From NCBI GenBank assembly GCA_905221605.1, contig CAJNDS010000358.1, positions 1-64,000 on the forward strand: 64,000 nucleotides of DNA, written 5' to 3'. Position 1 is the first letter of the stretch. Every line of letters begins with the position of its first letter. A model generated the notes under the pieces. The model was not told the DNA's origin and made no database searches. It was given only the letters and a program-made list of their open reading frames with translations. The stretch comes from Symbiodinium natans (Eukaryota > Sar > Dinophyceae > Suessiales > Symbiodiniaceae). The position numbers and the translations under genes were made by a program. Positions 41,174 through 52,089 of this stretch are shown piece after piece.

Positions 41174-41800
41174 TTGGATCCTCTTCATAGCTTCCTTTGT
41201 GCCTGGGCTGCTGGAGGCGGCCTAGTGGGGTGCAGACGGGCAGCTGGGCGGCCAGAACCTCCTTGTCTTTTACCACCGCGCTGTGGCACGACGGCGACGT
41301 GGGGCGGTTTGGAAGAAGCAAAGCAGAAGCTACGTGAGTTTTACTTTGAGCAGCTCTTGTTGCGACCGAAGCCGGAGAATCGAACCCAGAAAGGTTGGCA
41401 GAACATCCTGGAGTCAGCTCGCTTGAGTTTGGAGCCCAAGCTGGATAGACTGAGCAGGATCGAGGACGTTTTCGCTTTGGCTGAAAAGTGTTTGAACAAG
41501 AACCCGAGCATCTTGGAAGATTTTCGGTTCATCGCAACAGAGAACGTGTGCCGTGAAGCTGTAGAGTGGAGTGCTCAAGAGAACTTTGTGCACGCGACTG
41601 AAGAGGGCAAGACGTTTGAGCGTGACCTGGAGATCTTGTCTAGGTTGGACCAAGGCAAGAACACCGGAGCGAACGTGTTCGAGCAGTCGCTGGAGCCTCA
41701 AAGTGAACCACTTGACCTGACCGAGACCAGTGAGCCACCACCAAAGAGGCTGAAGTTCGAGGTGGCATTGAAGCAGTCTGAGGGTTCCGTTGAGCTTTGA
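41174..41800 (+). CDS. Small ORF before Gag, without any Met codon
   Basis: A 208-codon frame that starts, if at all, at a TTG: it contains no ATG. The part from about residue 45 has clear coding character (LEEAKQKLREFYFEQLLL, ENILESARLSLEPKL, LAEKCLNKNPSILEDF) and a likely nuclear-localisation-like PPPKRLKFE near the end. It stops at 41798-41800, nine bases before the Gag ATG. It needs a non-AUG start, splicing or fusion to an upstream exon. Not recognised. Confidence 0.45.
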   Translation: MDPLHSFLCAWAAGGGLVGCRRAAGRPEPPCLLPPRCGTTATWGGLEEAKQKLREFYFEQLLLRPKPENRTQKGWQNILESARLSLEPKLDRLSRIEDVFALAEKCLNKNPSILEDFRFIATENVCREAVEWSAQENFVHATEEGKTFERDLEILSRLDQGKNTGANVFEQSLEPQSEPLDLTETSEPPPKRLKFEVALKQSEGSVEL

Positions 41801-41808
41801 TTGCAGTC

Positions 41809-44004
41809 ATGGCGTCTCCTCAAGGTCAATCCCAACCTTCCTCAGCCCCGAATCCGTTTGCACAGTCCCAGCCAACATCGCCTCAGTCTGCAACTGCGAG
41901 TGTGCCTCAGATTTTGGAAGCCTTAGGCAACATGGTGATGCAGGGCCAAGAGCAGAATCGTTCTTTCATGGGTTTGTTTCAGTCCATGTCCATTGAGCAG
42001 CAAAGACAGTCAGAAGAATTGAAAGAAGCGGTCACTCACCTTGGTTCCAGGAAGGAAGCTCCGACGGGGTGGACGAAGTTCATCCCTCGACCTGACCCTT
42101 TCAAGCCCAAAGACCGAGAAGAAGAGCTAACGCAATGGCAAGATTGGAGTTGGAGCTTCAAGCAGTGGATCCTTGCAATAAGCCCTGAGATGTATACTGC
42201 GATTGAAGAGGTAGAGCAGGATTTGAGTTCGCCTTGTGAAGAAGCCACTATGACCGACGATGCCATCCTACAGGGAAAGCAGCTGTATGCAATCCTCACG
42301 AGCATGCTTCGGGAAAGGCCTCTCCAAATCCTCAAGAGTGTCACCGGTGCCAATGGATTCGAGACATGGCGTGTGCTAAACAATGTGCTGGCACCCACCA
42401 ATAAGACACGAGCGCTTGCACTTTTGGGAGCAATCTCACAGTTTCCGGCAATGAATCAAGGGAATCTCTTGGAGCAGGTGCTACGTCTGGAGGACCTCTT
42501 CCGCAAGTACGAGCAGGCGTCGGGAAAGCCAGTTCCGAATGAGATGCAGAGTGCAATCTTGTTGCGTGTTTTGCCTCAGCAAGTTCGGTCACACTTGACA
42601 ATCACCATCGGGGACGATTCCACGTATGAGAGCATGAGAGACATGATCCTTCGGTGGGAGCGTTCTACACAGAAGTGGTCTTCGCAAATCGTGACAGGAG
42701 GGGCACCGCAGAAACCTTCGTATGATGATCCGAACGGCCCGAGCCCCATGGATGTCGATCGTGTGAAAGGATGGCCTAAAGGAAAGGGCAAATGGGGTAA
42801 AGGGGCTGGCAAAGGTGGTGGCAAAGATGGAGGAAAGTATGGAGGAAAGAACGGCAAAGGCAAAGGTGGCAAAGGAGGATATGAGAGTCGTCCAGGCAAA
42901 GGAAAAGGCTATGAGAAAGGAGGAAAAGGAAAACAGCCCTCGTGGAGCAGGAATGATTGGAGCAAAGGAGGAAAGGACAGAGGAAAGAAAGGAGGAAAGG
43001 GCAAAGAAAGGCTTTCTCATGATGCTTGTCGAATCTGCGGGAAGTCAGGGCATTGGGGCAATGAGTGTTGGATGAAGGACAAAGTTCGAAACGTCAACCA
43101 GAATGATACGTCGTCCGCATCGGGGAACAGTTCGTCCGCATCGAGCTCAAATTCATCGACCGGAACAGCAAGTGTGAAGCGTGTGTTTGATCTTGCAGAC
43201 AGTGATCGACTCGATGTCCCGATGACAACGGTCTATGAGATGGACAGCGAGGGTTCAGAGTCGTATGTGTCAGACAATGAGTCATGGTGGTGCAGAGTGA
43301 TCGAACATTCCATGGTTGATGGTGAGGATGAACTAGAAGTCATCGACTTTGCTTGGGAGACGTACGACGTCGTGGACATGAGCTTAGATGATGCATTGCT
43401 TGGAGATGAAGAATGGGTTGCACATGCAGAAGTAAGAGGGATCAGCAGCAGGTCTGACGAGGGCTACAGCGCTCTCTCTGAAGGGCTACCTCAGGAGGTG
43501 GTCTTGGATTCAGGTGCTGACCTCAGTGTGATGCCCCGAGCATGGTTGGAAGCAAATCTTGGAGACAGGGGTTCGAGTGCACCAGTTCGAATGGTCGACG
43601 CCCAAGGGAAAGAGATGAGGAACCATGGTAGCAGGAAGATCACCTTGGACCTAGGCCCAGCGATGATCCAAGAGGAGTTCTACGCGTCCGATGTTGGTGC
43701 GCCCCTGATCTCACTAGGGAGATTGCTGAAGAAAGGTTGGAGCCTCGACCACAGGAATGGACTCCTGCATCTGTGCAACGATCCCGAAGAGATAGAAGTG
43801 CCGGTCTCATTCCGAAGGAATAGCCTTGTGGTTGATGCCAGAGTGTTCATGGTCCGGGATGATGAGGTGAAAGAGCCAGAAGAAGAATGTGTTCGAGCAA
43901 GCAAAGAAGGTCGGATTATAGTGCAACCACATTTCAACATCCACGGACTTTCTCCAGGGTGGAATTTCCTCGACTGTGGTCCAGTGGTGATCCTTGCATC
44001 TTGA
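41809..44004 (+). CDS. Copia Gag and aspartic protease
   Basis: ATG at 41809 (MASPQGQSQPSS), 731 aa. Residues about 85-290 are the helical Gag capsid region (QWQDWSWSFKQWILAI, LEQVLRLEDLFRKYEQ). A long Gly/Lys tract (KGKGKGGKGG) leads to a CCHC knuckle, CRICGKSGHWGNEC. After a Ser-rich acidic linker comes the retropepsin active site VVLDSGADLSVMP. The ORF ends shortly after the protease; integrase continues in the -1 frame, overlapping by 118 nt. Confidence 0.9.
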   Translation: MASPQGQSQPSSAPNPFAQSQPTSPQSATASVPQILEALGNMVMQGQEQNRSFMGLFQSMSIEQQRQSEELKEAVTHLGSRKEAPTGWTKFIPRPDPFKPKDREEELTQWQDWSWSFKQWILAISPEMYTAIEEVEQDLSSPCEEATMTDDAILQGKQLYAILTSMLRERPLQILKSVTGANGFETWRVLNNVLAPTNKTRALALLGAISQFPAMNQGNLLEQVLRLEDLFRKYEQASGKPVPNEMQSAILLRVLPQQVRSHLTITIGDDSTYESMRDMILRWERSTQKWSSQIVTGGAPQKPSYDDPNGPSPMDVDRVKGWPKGKGKWGKGAGKGGGKDGGKYGGKNGKGKGGKGGYESRPGKGKGYEKGGKGKQPSWSRNDWSKGGKDRGKKGGKGKERLSHDACRICGKSGHWGNECWMKDKVRNVNQNDTSSASGNSSSASSSNSSTGTASVKRVFDLADSDRLDVPMTTVYEMDSEGSESYVSDNESWWCRVIEHSMVDGEDELEVIDFAWETYDVVDMSLDDALLGDEEWVAHAEVRGISSRSDEGYSALSEGLPQEVVLDSGADLSVMPRAWLEANLGDRGSSAPVRMVDAQGKEMRNHGSRKITLDLGPAMIQEEFYASDVGAPLISLGRLLKKGWSLDHRNGLLHLCNDPEEIEVPVSFRRNSLVVDARVFMVRDDEVKEPEEECVRASKEGRIIVQPHFNIHGLSPGWNFLDCGPVVILAS

Positions 44005-46373
44005 AGAGAGATAAGGTCCGCCTCGATCCTTCAGATGACATGTCAGTACATTTGTGGAAGTATCGCACGACTTTGGTGTTCAGACAGGAAGCGTGGGAGC
44101 TTGTGGACTTCCAGGAACCCCTGGAAAGCGTGGAGAACCTGAGTGAGGTGATTGAACATGGCGATGCAGCAGTCCTGATATTCACCATCATGCATCGTAC
44201 GAAAGGTGACCCCGATCACTACGGCCTCACGCTCATTGCTGAAGCTGGAACTTCCGAGGCAGATGAAGTGAAAGATTGGCCAGTTGATCTTGATCTGTAT
44301 GCCGAAGAGATGAGCGTAGCTGACCCGCATGAACAAATGAGCCCAATCGATCTCCCAGGTGTATGTGATCAAGATGGACATGAAGAACCGGTGGGCGCGA
44401 GTCCCGCCCCAATGTTGATCGGATGTGGAGAAGAAGACCATGTGGTAGTAGAGGGACTGCGGTTGAACGAGGATTCGAGTGCTCGAGAACTACGAGAAGC
44501 ATGCAAAGCTTTAGGACTGGGGATGTCTGGTTCCAAGAAGGTTATGTTCCAGAGGTTGATGAGCCACTCAAAGAAGAGAGCACTGGAGGATGCGATGGCG
44601 CTGGAGAATGCGGCGAAACCTCATGAACATCAACCACGTGGAGAGCGACTTCCTAAGCAACCAACTGCTGATGAGATTGCCGAGCATGAGCTCACTCATG
44701 TACCGTTCAAGGAATGGTGCAGCTACTGCGTGAGTTGCAGATCGAGGAGAGATGCTCACCGCCAGGATGGAGAACAACATGACACCGATGGCGGGGACCC
44801 AATCATTGCATTCGACTTCTTTTACACCGATGTCACGGGAGGTGAACTAGACTTCATGCGAAGTGCTCCTAAGGACAAAGATGCGATGGTTGTGGTGGTG
44901 GCTGTGGACAAGACGACAGGAATGTCAAGAGCCATACCCCTAGAGTCGAAAGGTGACCAATCACTGGTGTATGCGGCGAAAGAAATCTTAGGCTTCATAT
45001 CCTATCTGGGATATCAAGGCGTGGTGATCAGGTCAGACAATGAGCCTTCTGCAACAGCCTTGACCAAGATGATTTGTCACTCCAGGACGAAGTTGGGTTT
45101 GAAGACTGTGGCGAGACCGTCACAACCTCATGAGCATGCAACAAATGGAATGGCAGAGCAATGTGTCCAGAACATTCGAGATCTAGCGGCAACTTTGTTG
45201 GAACAGGTGAAGGCTCAATCGGGAACGGAGATTCGGACAAGAGATGAGATTGCAGGCTGGGCGTATGTGCATGCCTCAATGCTTCAGAACACGTTTGCAG
45301 TCAGAGCTGGAACGACTTCGTTCGAGAAGGCATTTGGCTTGGCCTACAATGGGAAGTTGGCATGTTTCGGCGAGGTGGTCCTGTTTGCGTTGAGTCAAGG
45401 CCATCGAAAGAAAGGACGCCCGAAGTTCGTGAAAGGCCTGTGGCTTGGAAAATCGCTGGTGAACGACATGCATGTGTGTGGAACAGCGCTTGGTTTGTAC
45501 CTGTCAACAACAGTCCGGAGGCTGAATCCACAGGAAAGGTGGAGCAAGCATATGTTGAAAGAATTCCAAGGCAAACCGTACAAGTTTTCGTTGAGCAGCC
45601 TGGGAAAAGTCGTGATTCCTGCTATGAAAGACAGGACAAAGCCGAATGTGGTACCGGACATGCCAGTGATGCCAATGGAAGGACCAAAGGAGGCAGCGTT
45701 GAAGGCACCAGATGAGGCAGGATCTGACTCTTCAAGTTCATCATCGCAGTCAGGTGCAAGACAATCTAGCAATGAAGAGCCAGGAGGGGTTTCGACACCA
45801 TCGTCACAGCATGCTAGCTCAGCCCTGTCGGAAGGCAGAACTGGTGATGGCGTGCGAGAAGAGATGGACATCGAGGCAGGAACAGGACAGAAGAGATCTG
45901 AGCCCGAACCAAGTGACAAGGAAGAAGATAAGCGTGGAGAAAAGCGACCGATGCCAGAGGAGAAGAACGTCCCGCTGAACGCACCTCCACTTTATGCTGG
46001 GAGCTCATCACCACCGAAGACCTCAAGGGTTTCAACCGTGAAAGTTGCAGATGCTGAGTACTACACATTGGATGAGCACCTAGAAGAGGAGTGGGGTGAC
46101 ATGGAAGAGTGGGAGATTTGGTCTGAGGTAGAAGATGGAGAAGAGAGCATTGATTGGGGAGAGCTTTGGCGTAACAGGACTGAGAATGAGGGGCCTCCAG
46201 AACTGTCGGAACACGAGATGGACCAAGTAGACGCTGAGAGCAGGAAGACCGAAGTGAAGCGACTCCTTGACATGGGAGTGTTGGAGCCCCAAGCACCAAT
46301 CCATCAATTGCAAAGCTGTTGCCGGCCCTCATGGTTTCCCGACCAGGGTGGCAGATGGTTAGCTTCGACGTGA
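43887..46373 (+). CDS. Copia SAP domain and integrase
   Basis: It overlaps the Gag-protease ORF; the shared sequence probably switches frame near 44004. Around residues 190-230 is a SAP-type DNA-binding helix pair (DSSARELREACKALGLGMSG). Next come the integrase HHCC finger (EHELTHVPFKEWCSYCVSC) and the DDE core: IIAFDFFYTDV, VVIRSDNEPSATAL and HATNGMAEQCVQ. A Ser/Glu/Lys-rich linker follows. The ORF runs into the start of RT (VKRLLDMGVLEPQ) and is then broken by a deletion or frame change. Confidence 0.85.
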   Translation: MCSSKQRRSDYSATTFQHPRTFSRVEFPRLWSSGDPCILKRDKVRLDPSDDMSVHLWKYRTTLVFRQEAWELVDFQEPLESVENLSEVIEHGDAAVLIFTIMHRTKGDPDHYGLTLIAEAGTSEADEVKDWPVDLDLYAEEMSVADPHEQMSPIDLPGVCDQDGHEEPVGASPAPMLIGCGEEDHVVVEGLRLNEDSSARELREACKALGLGMSGSKKVMFQRLMSHSKKRALEDAMALENAAKPHEHQPRGERLPKQPTADEIAEHELTHVPFKEWCSYCVSCRSRRDAHRQDGEQHDTDGGDPIIAFDFFYTDVTGGELDFMRSAPKDKDAMVVVVAVDKTTGMSRAIPLESKGDQSLVYAAKEILGFISYLGYQGVVIRSDNEPSATALTKMICHSRTKLGLKTVARPSQPHEHATNGMAEQCVQNIRDLAATLLEQVKAQSGTEIRTRDEIAGWAYVHASMLQNTFAVRAGTTSFEKAFGLAYNGKLACFGEVVLFALSQGHRKKGRPKFVKGLWLGKSLVNDMHVCGTALGLYLSTTVRRLNPQERWSKHMLKEFQGKPYKFSLSSLGKVVIPAMKDRTKPNVVPDMPVMPMEGPKEAALKAPDEAGSDSSSSSSQSGARQSSNEEPGGVSTPSSQHASSALSEGRTGDGVREEMDIEAGTGQKRSEPEPSDKEEDKRGEKRPMPEEKNVPLNAPPLYAGSSSPPKTSRVSTVKVADAEYYTLDEHLEEEWGDMEEWEIWSEVEDGEESIDWGELWRNRTENEGPPELSEHEMDQVDAESRKTEVKRLLDMGVLEPQAPIHQLQSCCRPSWFPDQGGRWLAST

Positions 46374-48322
46374 AGGATGCTTTCCTCGAGGTGAAGCAGC
46401 GTCAAGAGCTGTATGTGATGTTGGACGGCCTCCCGTATAGAGTCCATCGTTGCTTGCCAGGACAGCAGGCAGCGTCTGCGTGGTGGGGCGAACAGCTGGC
46501 GGCAGACCTGGCTACAGCTGGCTTGGTACCAGATGAAGCATGTCCTGCAGCGTTTGGACAACCAGGTTTGGGTGCAACAGTTCATGTCGATGATGGCTTG
46601 CTAGCTGGAACCCCAGAGAACACGCGAAAGGTAACTGAGATCCTGGAGAAGAAGTACAAGTTGGAAGTCTCAGAACCCGTGAAGAACATAGGTGATAGCC
46701 TGAAGTTCTTGAAGAAAGAGTTGCTAATCACAGAGTCTGGCATTGAGGTGCGAGTCGACAAGAAGTACTTGGAGAAGATTTGTGGGGTGTTGGATCTGAA
46801 GAGGCCAAGATTAAGGAAAACACCGTGCAGTCCAGAGATTGCCAAGATAGATGAATCAGAACCCTTGCAGGAGTTGGAGGCTTCGAAGTTCAGAGCGGCA
46901 GTCGGAAGCTTCCTGTACCTCAGCCCAGATAGACCAGATGCCCAATGGACCATAGCGCACTTGGCAAGGTCGATGAGTCGGCCAACGAAGCGTATGTGGA
47001 AGCATGCCTGTCACCTAGCAGAGTACCTGTTGGCCACAGCTGATGTGTGTCTCACGTTGGCATGGACGTATCCGGGAAGGTCAAGTTTGGATGAGAGAAA
47101 GCTCAGTCGAGAGGAGGCAACAAGGCTGCAAGTAGAGAACAGTGGCAAACCTGATTTGGTTGAGGGCATGAGCGATAGTGACTGGGCTGGACATTGGACG
47201 AGGGTGTCATCGACGTGTGGCCACGTCTACTTGAATGGGAACGCGACCTTCAGCTTCGTGAGGAAGCAAGGCTCGATTTCTCTGTCGTCATGCGAAGCAG
47301 AGCTCATGGCATGTTGTTCCACGGCAGCAGAACTGATGTATGTTGGGCACGTGATCAAGACGCTTTCAAGCACACCTTGTCGGTTGTTATGCCGGCTAGA
47401 CTCGTCTAGCGCCCGATCATTGCTCCAAAAGCGTGGCGTGTCGAAAGTGCGTCATCTGGAAACGAAACTGCTATGGGTACAGAGGGAAACTTCGAGGGGA
47501 ACCTTGGAACTGGGAACAGTGTCCACGTACCTAAATACTGCTGACATAGGTACAAAGGCGCTAAGCTCAGAACGCTATGGATTCCTGATGTCTCGCCTGG
47601 GCTATGGTGGCTTCGAGTGTCTGAGCAAAAACAAGCAGAAGTATGAGCAGATGAATGCCAAGGTGATTCGTTTGCTGGTGATGATGGATGCAATGAGAAC
47701 CGCAAATGGAGCAGAAGCCTTTGGAAGAGATCGTGAGCTTGAGCAAAGTGGCATCACGATTATGAGCGCCTTGAGCCTGGAGATCAAGGTAAACCAATGG
47801 GGTGGTGTTCTCCTGGTGGCTGCGGGCTTGGTGATCCTGATGACCGTGCTGTACATGGTATGGCAAATGGCATGGAAGGAGAGACGACTCGAAGACCTAC
47901 AGCGAATGGCGACGACGAGTGATCGAACAGAAGATGAAGAGGAATGGGAACATGAGCCAGATGAAGAAGGTGAACCACCACTATGTGAACCAGATGAACC
48001 TCTACGAGCAGATGAACCTCGACGACCAGATGAACCTCGGCGACCAGATGAACCTCGACGACCAGATGAACCTCTTCGAGCAGATGAACCTCGACGGCAA
48101 GATGAACCCCAAGTTCGAGTACAAGCTCAACCTGTGCATCAAGGTGGACATGGGTGGAATCAGAGACAAGTGGCACTGATTGGCAACACAGGCCTGCGGT
48201 TCCATAGTCAAACGTGTGGAATGGTCCGGAAGGCACATCGTGACGGGCGACATGTTCGGTTGCTCACTCGTGAGCAAGCAGTCCGTGAAGGATACGAAGG
48301 ATGCAGGCAATGCAACCCGTGA
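46290..48322 (+). pseudogene. Copia RT and RNase H, RT N-terminus missing
   Basis: The frame enters at IAKLLPALMVSRPGWQ, directly after GVLEPQ of the previous frame, whereas copia RTs have roughly 80-100 residues between these points; this part is deleted. Present are MVSFDVKDAFLEV, HRCLPGQQ, VHVDDGLLAG and copia RNase H (SDSDWAGHW, SLSSCEAELMACC). Beyond RNase H is an unusual tail: a membrane-type helix (GGVLLVAAGLVILMTVLYMV), DEPRRP repeats, and a Cys/His motif, RFHSQTCGMV ... LTREQAVREGYEGCRQC, like Ada-type zinc modules. The copy cannot make full RT. Confidence 0.8.
47985..48110 (+). repeat. 15-bp coding repeat (DEPRR units)
   Basis: The unit GATGAACCTCGACGACCA and variants repeat about eight times, encoding DEPLRA/DEPRRP in the RT-ORF frame. 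It makes a highly charged stalk between the membrane-type helix and the C-terminal zinc-like module. Confidence 0.85.
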
Positions 48323-48616
48323 TGAAGACCCAGATGGAGCGAGATGACCTGAGATGCAGCTGCGAGCCCAACTGAGCTGTGAAGCAAAATGCGAGACGTG
48401 TGCGACTTTGAGTCGTGTTTAATCTTGAAAGATTGCAAGTCCAACTGTTTCCATCCTCGAATGGGGAAGATGCACAGGGATTTGAAATCTGTGGATATGT
48501 GTTTGAAGTTTCTCTCGAGTTCTACCGAGAATGCTAGTGCTGGCAGTTTTCCTTGCAAAGATTTTGGACAGGTTCTGTAGTACACTCGTCTGTACGACGA
48601 ATGTCCTAAGGAGGGG
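48323..48616 (+). other. Copia 3' non-coding region with polypurine tract
   Basis: No gene. It ends with AAGGAGGGG (48608-48616) immediately before the right LTR, the expected plus-strand primer. Confidence 0.7.
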
Positions 48617-48743
48617 TGCAAAAGGTGAAAGTACAGTAGCACACCCCTGTTTTACCCCAAAGTGATTTTACTTGTGCACATCATGTTTTCCATCGAGTGT
48701 GCAATGACACAGGCGCTTTTGCTTGGAGTGGAAAAGTTTCGTA
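48617..48743 (+). repeat. Right LTR (127 bp)
   Basis: Appears identical to 40929-41055; followed by the duplicated target AATGT (48744-48748). Confidence 0.93.
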
Positions 48744-48859
48744 AATGTACTTCGCAACCTAGCAGCCTATCATGCAAAGTTTAAGGTTCCAAGACGAAGG
48801 TGTTTTAAGACAAATGGCTGCGTGGTAGGGTTAAGGGTCTTCCGTATGCGTATACAAAC

Positions 48860-48922
48860 ATGTATACATACATACATACATTCATACATACGTACATACG
48901 TACATACATACATGCATACAGA
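48860..48922. repeat. (CATA)n microsatellite
   Basis: CATACATACATACATT and GTACATAC variants directly before the start of the second LINE's first ORF. Confidence 0.9.
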
Positions 48923-48924
48923 TA

Positions 48925-51900
48925 ATGTGTGCGTGTCCGCCGCCGCCAAAAAGACACAGGTCAGTGCCGGCGCCAGTCCTGATACCCGCGGTTGCTTTTA
49001 CAGCCACAGAATCCGAATGTGTTCGAATCTGGGGCATCTTCGACTCTGTCAGAGAGATTTCCCATCGTCTTAAAGCTGCCGGGCATGCTGAGCGGTATCG
49101 GGCTTTCTTGGCCAAAGGCAACTACCGCAAGTACCACTCAGCCTTTCACAGCTCTCCGGCCACCTCGGGTGTGCCGCGCGTGGGCAACTGGTGCGTGGGT
49201 GCTGCGGCGACCTGTCTGCTTCCCGAGGTCCACGTCTTTTTCCCAGGAGACCAGCCGGAAGCTGTGGGAGACGCGACAGAGGCGTGGTTTGGCCGGGAAT
49301 GTGGTGCGACGCTCCCTCATGAGCCTCTCCAACTTCCACCTCCTGAAGTGGGTCTCGAAGCCTCCCGATATGAGTGGAAGCAGGACTTCTGTGCGCTGCT
49401 CAACCTGACCCACTCTCTCCACGAAGGTATTCCGACAGGCCTGTATAGGAAGCTTCACTGGTGGGACTCCTTAGCAAATAGGGAACTAGCCTTTGCCCAG
49501 TTTTTTCCGCGCCCGAGTGGGCTGACGGCCCCCCAAGGGGACCGAGGCGCAGCTGCAGAGCCACTGCGGCCAGGGCGTCGTCACTTTCTCACGCCTGACT
49601 CAGACACATCAGCTTCAGTGGCATTTTACGAGATGTGCTGTAGGCAGTTGCTTCGGTTAAAGCTGCGAGTCACACTCGTAAGTTCCTCAAGCCTCTGTCA
49701 GGTACGTGGACTGTTTTCGCGGAATCAGGCATGGTGGCTCTGGCCTTGGTTGCTCGCTCTCATGTTCAAGCACTTTCTCAAAGTTAACTTCAGCTGTGTC
49801 AGTTATGCAATGTGCCAACGCACGTCGAGCCGTCCCGGTCCCAAGTCCGGGGCTAGACACACCTATGTGTTTCTTCTCGTGATTTTCTCGACCTTGGTGG
49901 TGTCTAGTGGTGTGAGGGTTGGTGGTCAGGGTACCTCCCCGCCACCCGGAGGGGCTGGTGCTCCAGGTCTCTCTGTTAACAAGGCTGTCCCGAAGCCTAG
50001 AGGTAGGAATGTTCCTGACTTGCTGGCTTCTCCCCCTACCTTCAAAACTGCAAAACGAGCCTTCCAGAGGGCTCTGCGTCGAGCGCAACTTCATGGTACC
50101 ACCATGTATCGCGGCCGTTGTCGTACTTTACAGGAACTGGGTGGCCGTCCGGGAGCTGTGTTCACCTCCAAGGGTCTGCCAGGTTCTTCAACTGCTGCTC
50201 CCTCCCGCTCCCCCTATGCGAAGCATGGCCCCCGACTTACCGTGCTTACGCTCAATGTGGGCGGTCTCTCGCAGGACGCGTGGGACGAAGTGCAGATCTG
50301 GATACATGACCAATGCACTCAGGACATCGTCCTCCTGCAAGAAACACATTGGTCACACAGCAATATGTTTTTTCTCCCTCGCTACATTGTGATCCATTCG
50401 GGTACTGCTGGCCATCGTCATCAGGGGTGTGCGATCTTACTATCTAAGCAACGATTCACACCCTCCGGAGTGCGGTGGGCGCCCATAGTTCCGGGCCACC
50501 TCCTTCACGTGCGGGCCTCTCTGGGAACAAAGCCGGTGGACGTAGTATGTTTGTATCAGCACTGCTGGAGTCACAACGGGGATACTGCCTCGCTTCTGCA
50601 ACGAAGGGAGCGTCTCTGGGTACAGCTGGACAAACTTCTCGGAGGAGTTCCGCGGCGAAACGTGTTGGTGTTGGGCGGGGATTTCAATGTCGGCGGCCGT
50701 ATGGATGGTCAAGTGTTCGGCCCAGGCACTAAATCTGCCAGAGCGCCCCCTCCCGACCAGCCACTCTTTCAGAGTCTGTTGCAGACTCACTCCCTGCAAG
50801 CAATAAACACTTGGAAGAGTGGCTTACGTGCCTGTACCTTTCAGAATGGAGAAACGTTCACTCAAATTGACTTTCTGATTGGCCGTGCGCATCAGGTTGA
50901 TGATATGGCTCGTGGCGCTGAGTCGGACCACAACTGTCCTGTCTTGAAGTGGCGGTACGGCCCTCTGCACCACCCGGTCTATGGGTCGTTTCCTGCCTGT
51001 TGGTATGCCACTGCGCCGGCCACTCCCAGTGTGCCGAAACAGGCAAAGCTTAGCCTTGCCCAAACTCCTGAAGCCATTCGAGCCTTCCGCGAAAAACTGG
51101 CGCTTGCGTTGCCGAACGCTGAAACGCCGCAGGAGCTTAACGACTGTCTTCAAGAAGCGGCGACGCCTCTGATGGTCGAAGAGCCTCGCCCTCCTCTCTC
51201 GCATCTTCCACAGGTGCGCGGCTTAGTGGGAGCAATGTGGGAGGCACGGCGTCGTGCTCTCGAGGTTTCTTGGTCGACTGGTCTTTCAGTGCTTCCTCTG
51301 AGCCTGTCAAATTTTTGGGATGTGGTGGTGCGACTACACTTCACAGCCCGCGTCAGAATACAGCTGCGCAGTGTCTGGCAGGGCTGGTGCTCGGCTGCGA
51401 GATATCTTGCCCTGCACAGGGCGCTGCGAAAGACCAGTCGTAAGGCGAGGCGGCAAGTGATGGACGACCGCATCTCCGCTGCGGCTCAGGCAGAACAACA
51501 AGGGGACCGCTCCGCTCTTTTTGCGGTCGTTCGAACGTTCATGCCCAAACAACCGCGGATGCGGACCCAGCTTCGGGGTCCGGAAGGCGAGTTGCTCTCC
51601 TCTGCAGCTGAAGCAGATGCATATGCGGCATACTGTCGTACGGTGTATGCTCCTGCTCTCTCTGCGCGGGAAGAGCTCCCACCGCTGGCACCGCCAGCTG
51701 AAAACACTGCGCCGCCCGTGTCCCTAACCCTGGAGCACGTCCTCCAGGCTCTCCGGTCTTTCTCCGCGCGAAAAGCAGTTCCCCGTCATCTGGCTCCCAT
51801 CCTGCTCTGGAAACTCGGTGCTGATCTTGTAGGCCCTCACCTCCATCGGCTCTACTTGCGGGCCAGGCCTCCAGCGGCTGTTTTCCCCCCGCTTTGGGCC

Positions 51901-52089
51901 GATTCCTGGCTGACTTGGTTGCCCAAGCAGGGGAAGACGGGTACCACCCCAGCGGAGCAACGCCCCATATCCCTGACGGATTGCGGGGGGAAGGCGGTCA
52001 CCAAGGCGTTCACCTCCCAACTCCAGCCCACTCTTCGGGAGGTTGGCTCCGTGGCCGCAATTTGCTTATCTCGGTGGTCGATGCATTGA
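48925..52089 (+). pseudogene. LINE-2 ORF: N-terminal region, APE endonuclease, start of RT
   Basis: ATG at 48925. Residues 1-310 are unknown; a membrane-like segment (YVFLLVIFSTLVVSSGVRVG) precedes a Gly/Pro-rich stretch at the same position where the first LINE has GVRVGEASHPGP. The endonuclease is complete: LTLNVGGLSQ, VLLQETHWS, VLGGDFNVGG, FTQIDFLIGR and ESDHNCPV. RT starts near FSARKAVPRHLAPILLW and EQRPISLTD. Near 52040 the frame shifts: the native sequence continues as PWPQFAYLGGRCIEHAI in the ORF at 52043. Confidence 0.8.

Larger units (their letters stand above)
40929..48743 (+). mobile_element. Ty1/copia LTR retrotransposon, identical LTRs
   Basis: Both 127-bp LTRs (40929-41055 and 48617-48743) appear identical and are flanked by the 5-bp duplication AATGT (40924-40928 and 48744-48748). 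The left LTR is followed at once by TGGTAGCGGAGC, like the initiator-Met-tRNA primer site of copia elements. The right LTR is preceded by AAGGAGGGG, a polypurine tract. The domain order (Gag with CCHC, protease, integrase, RT, RNase H) is that of copia. Identical LTRs mean a recent insertion, yet RT lacks its N-terminal part. Confidence 0.93.
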
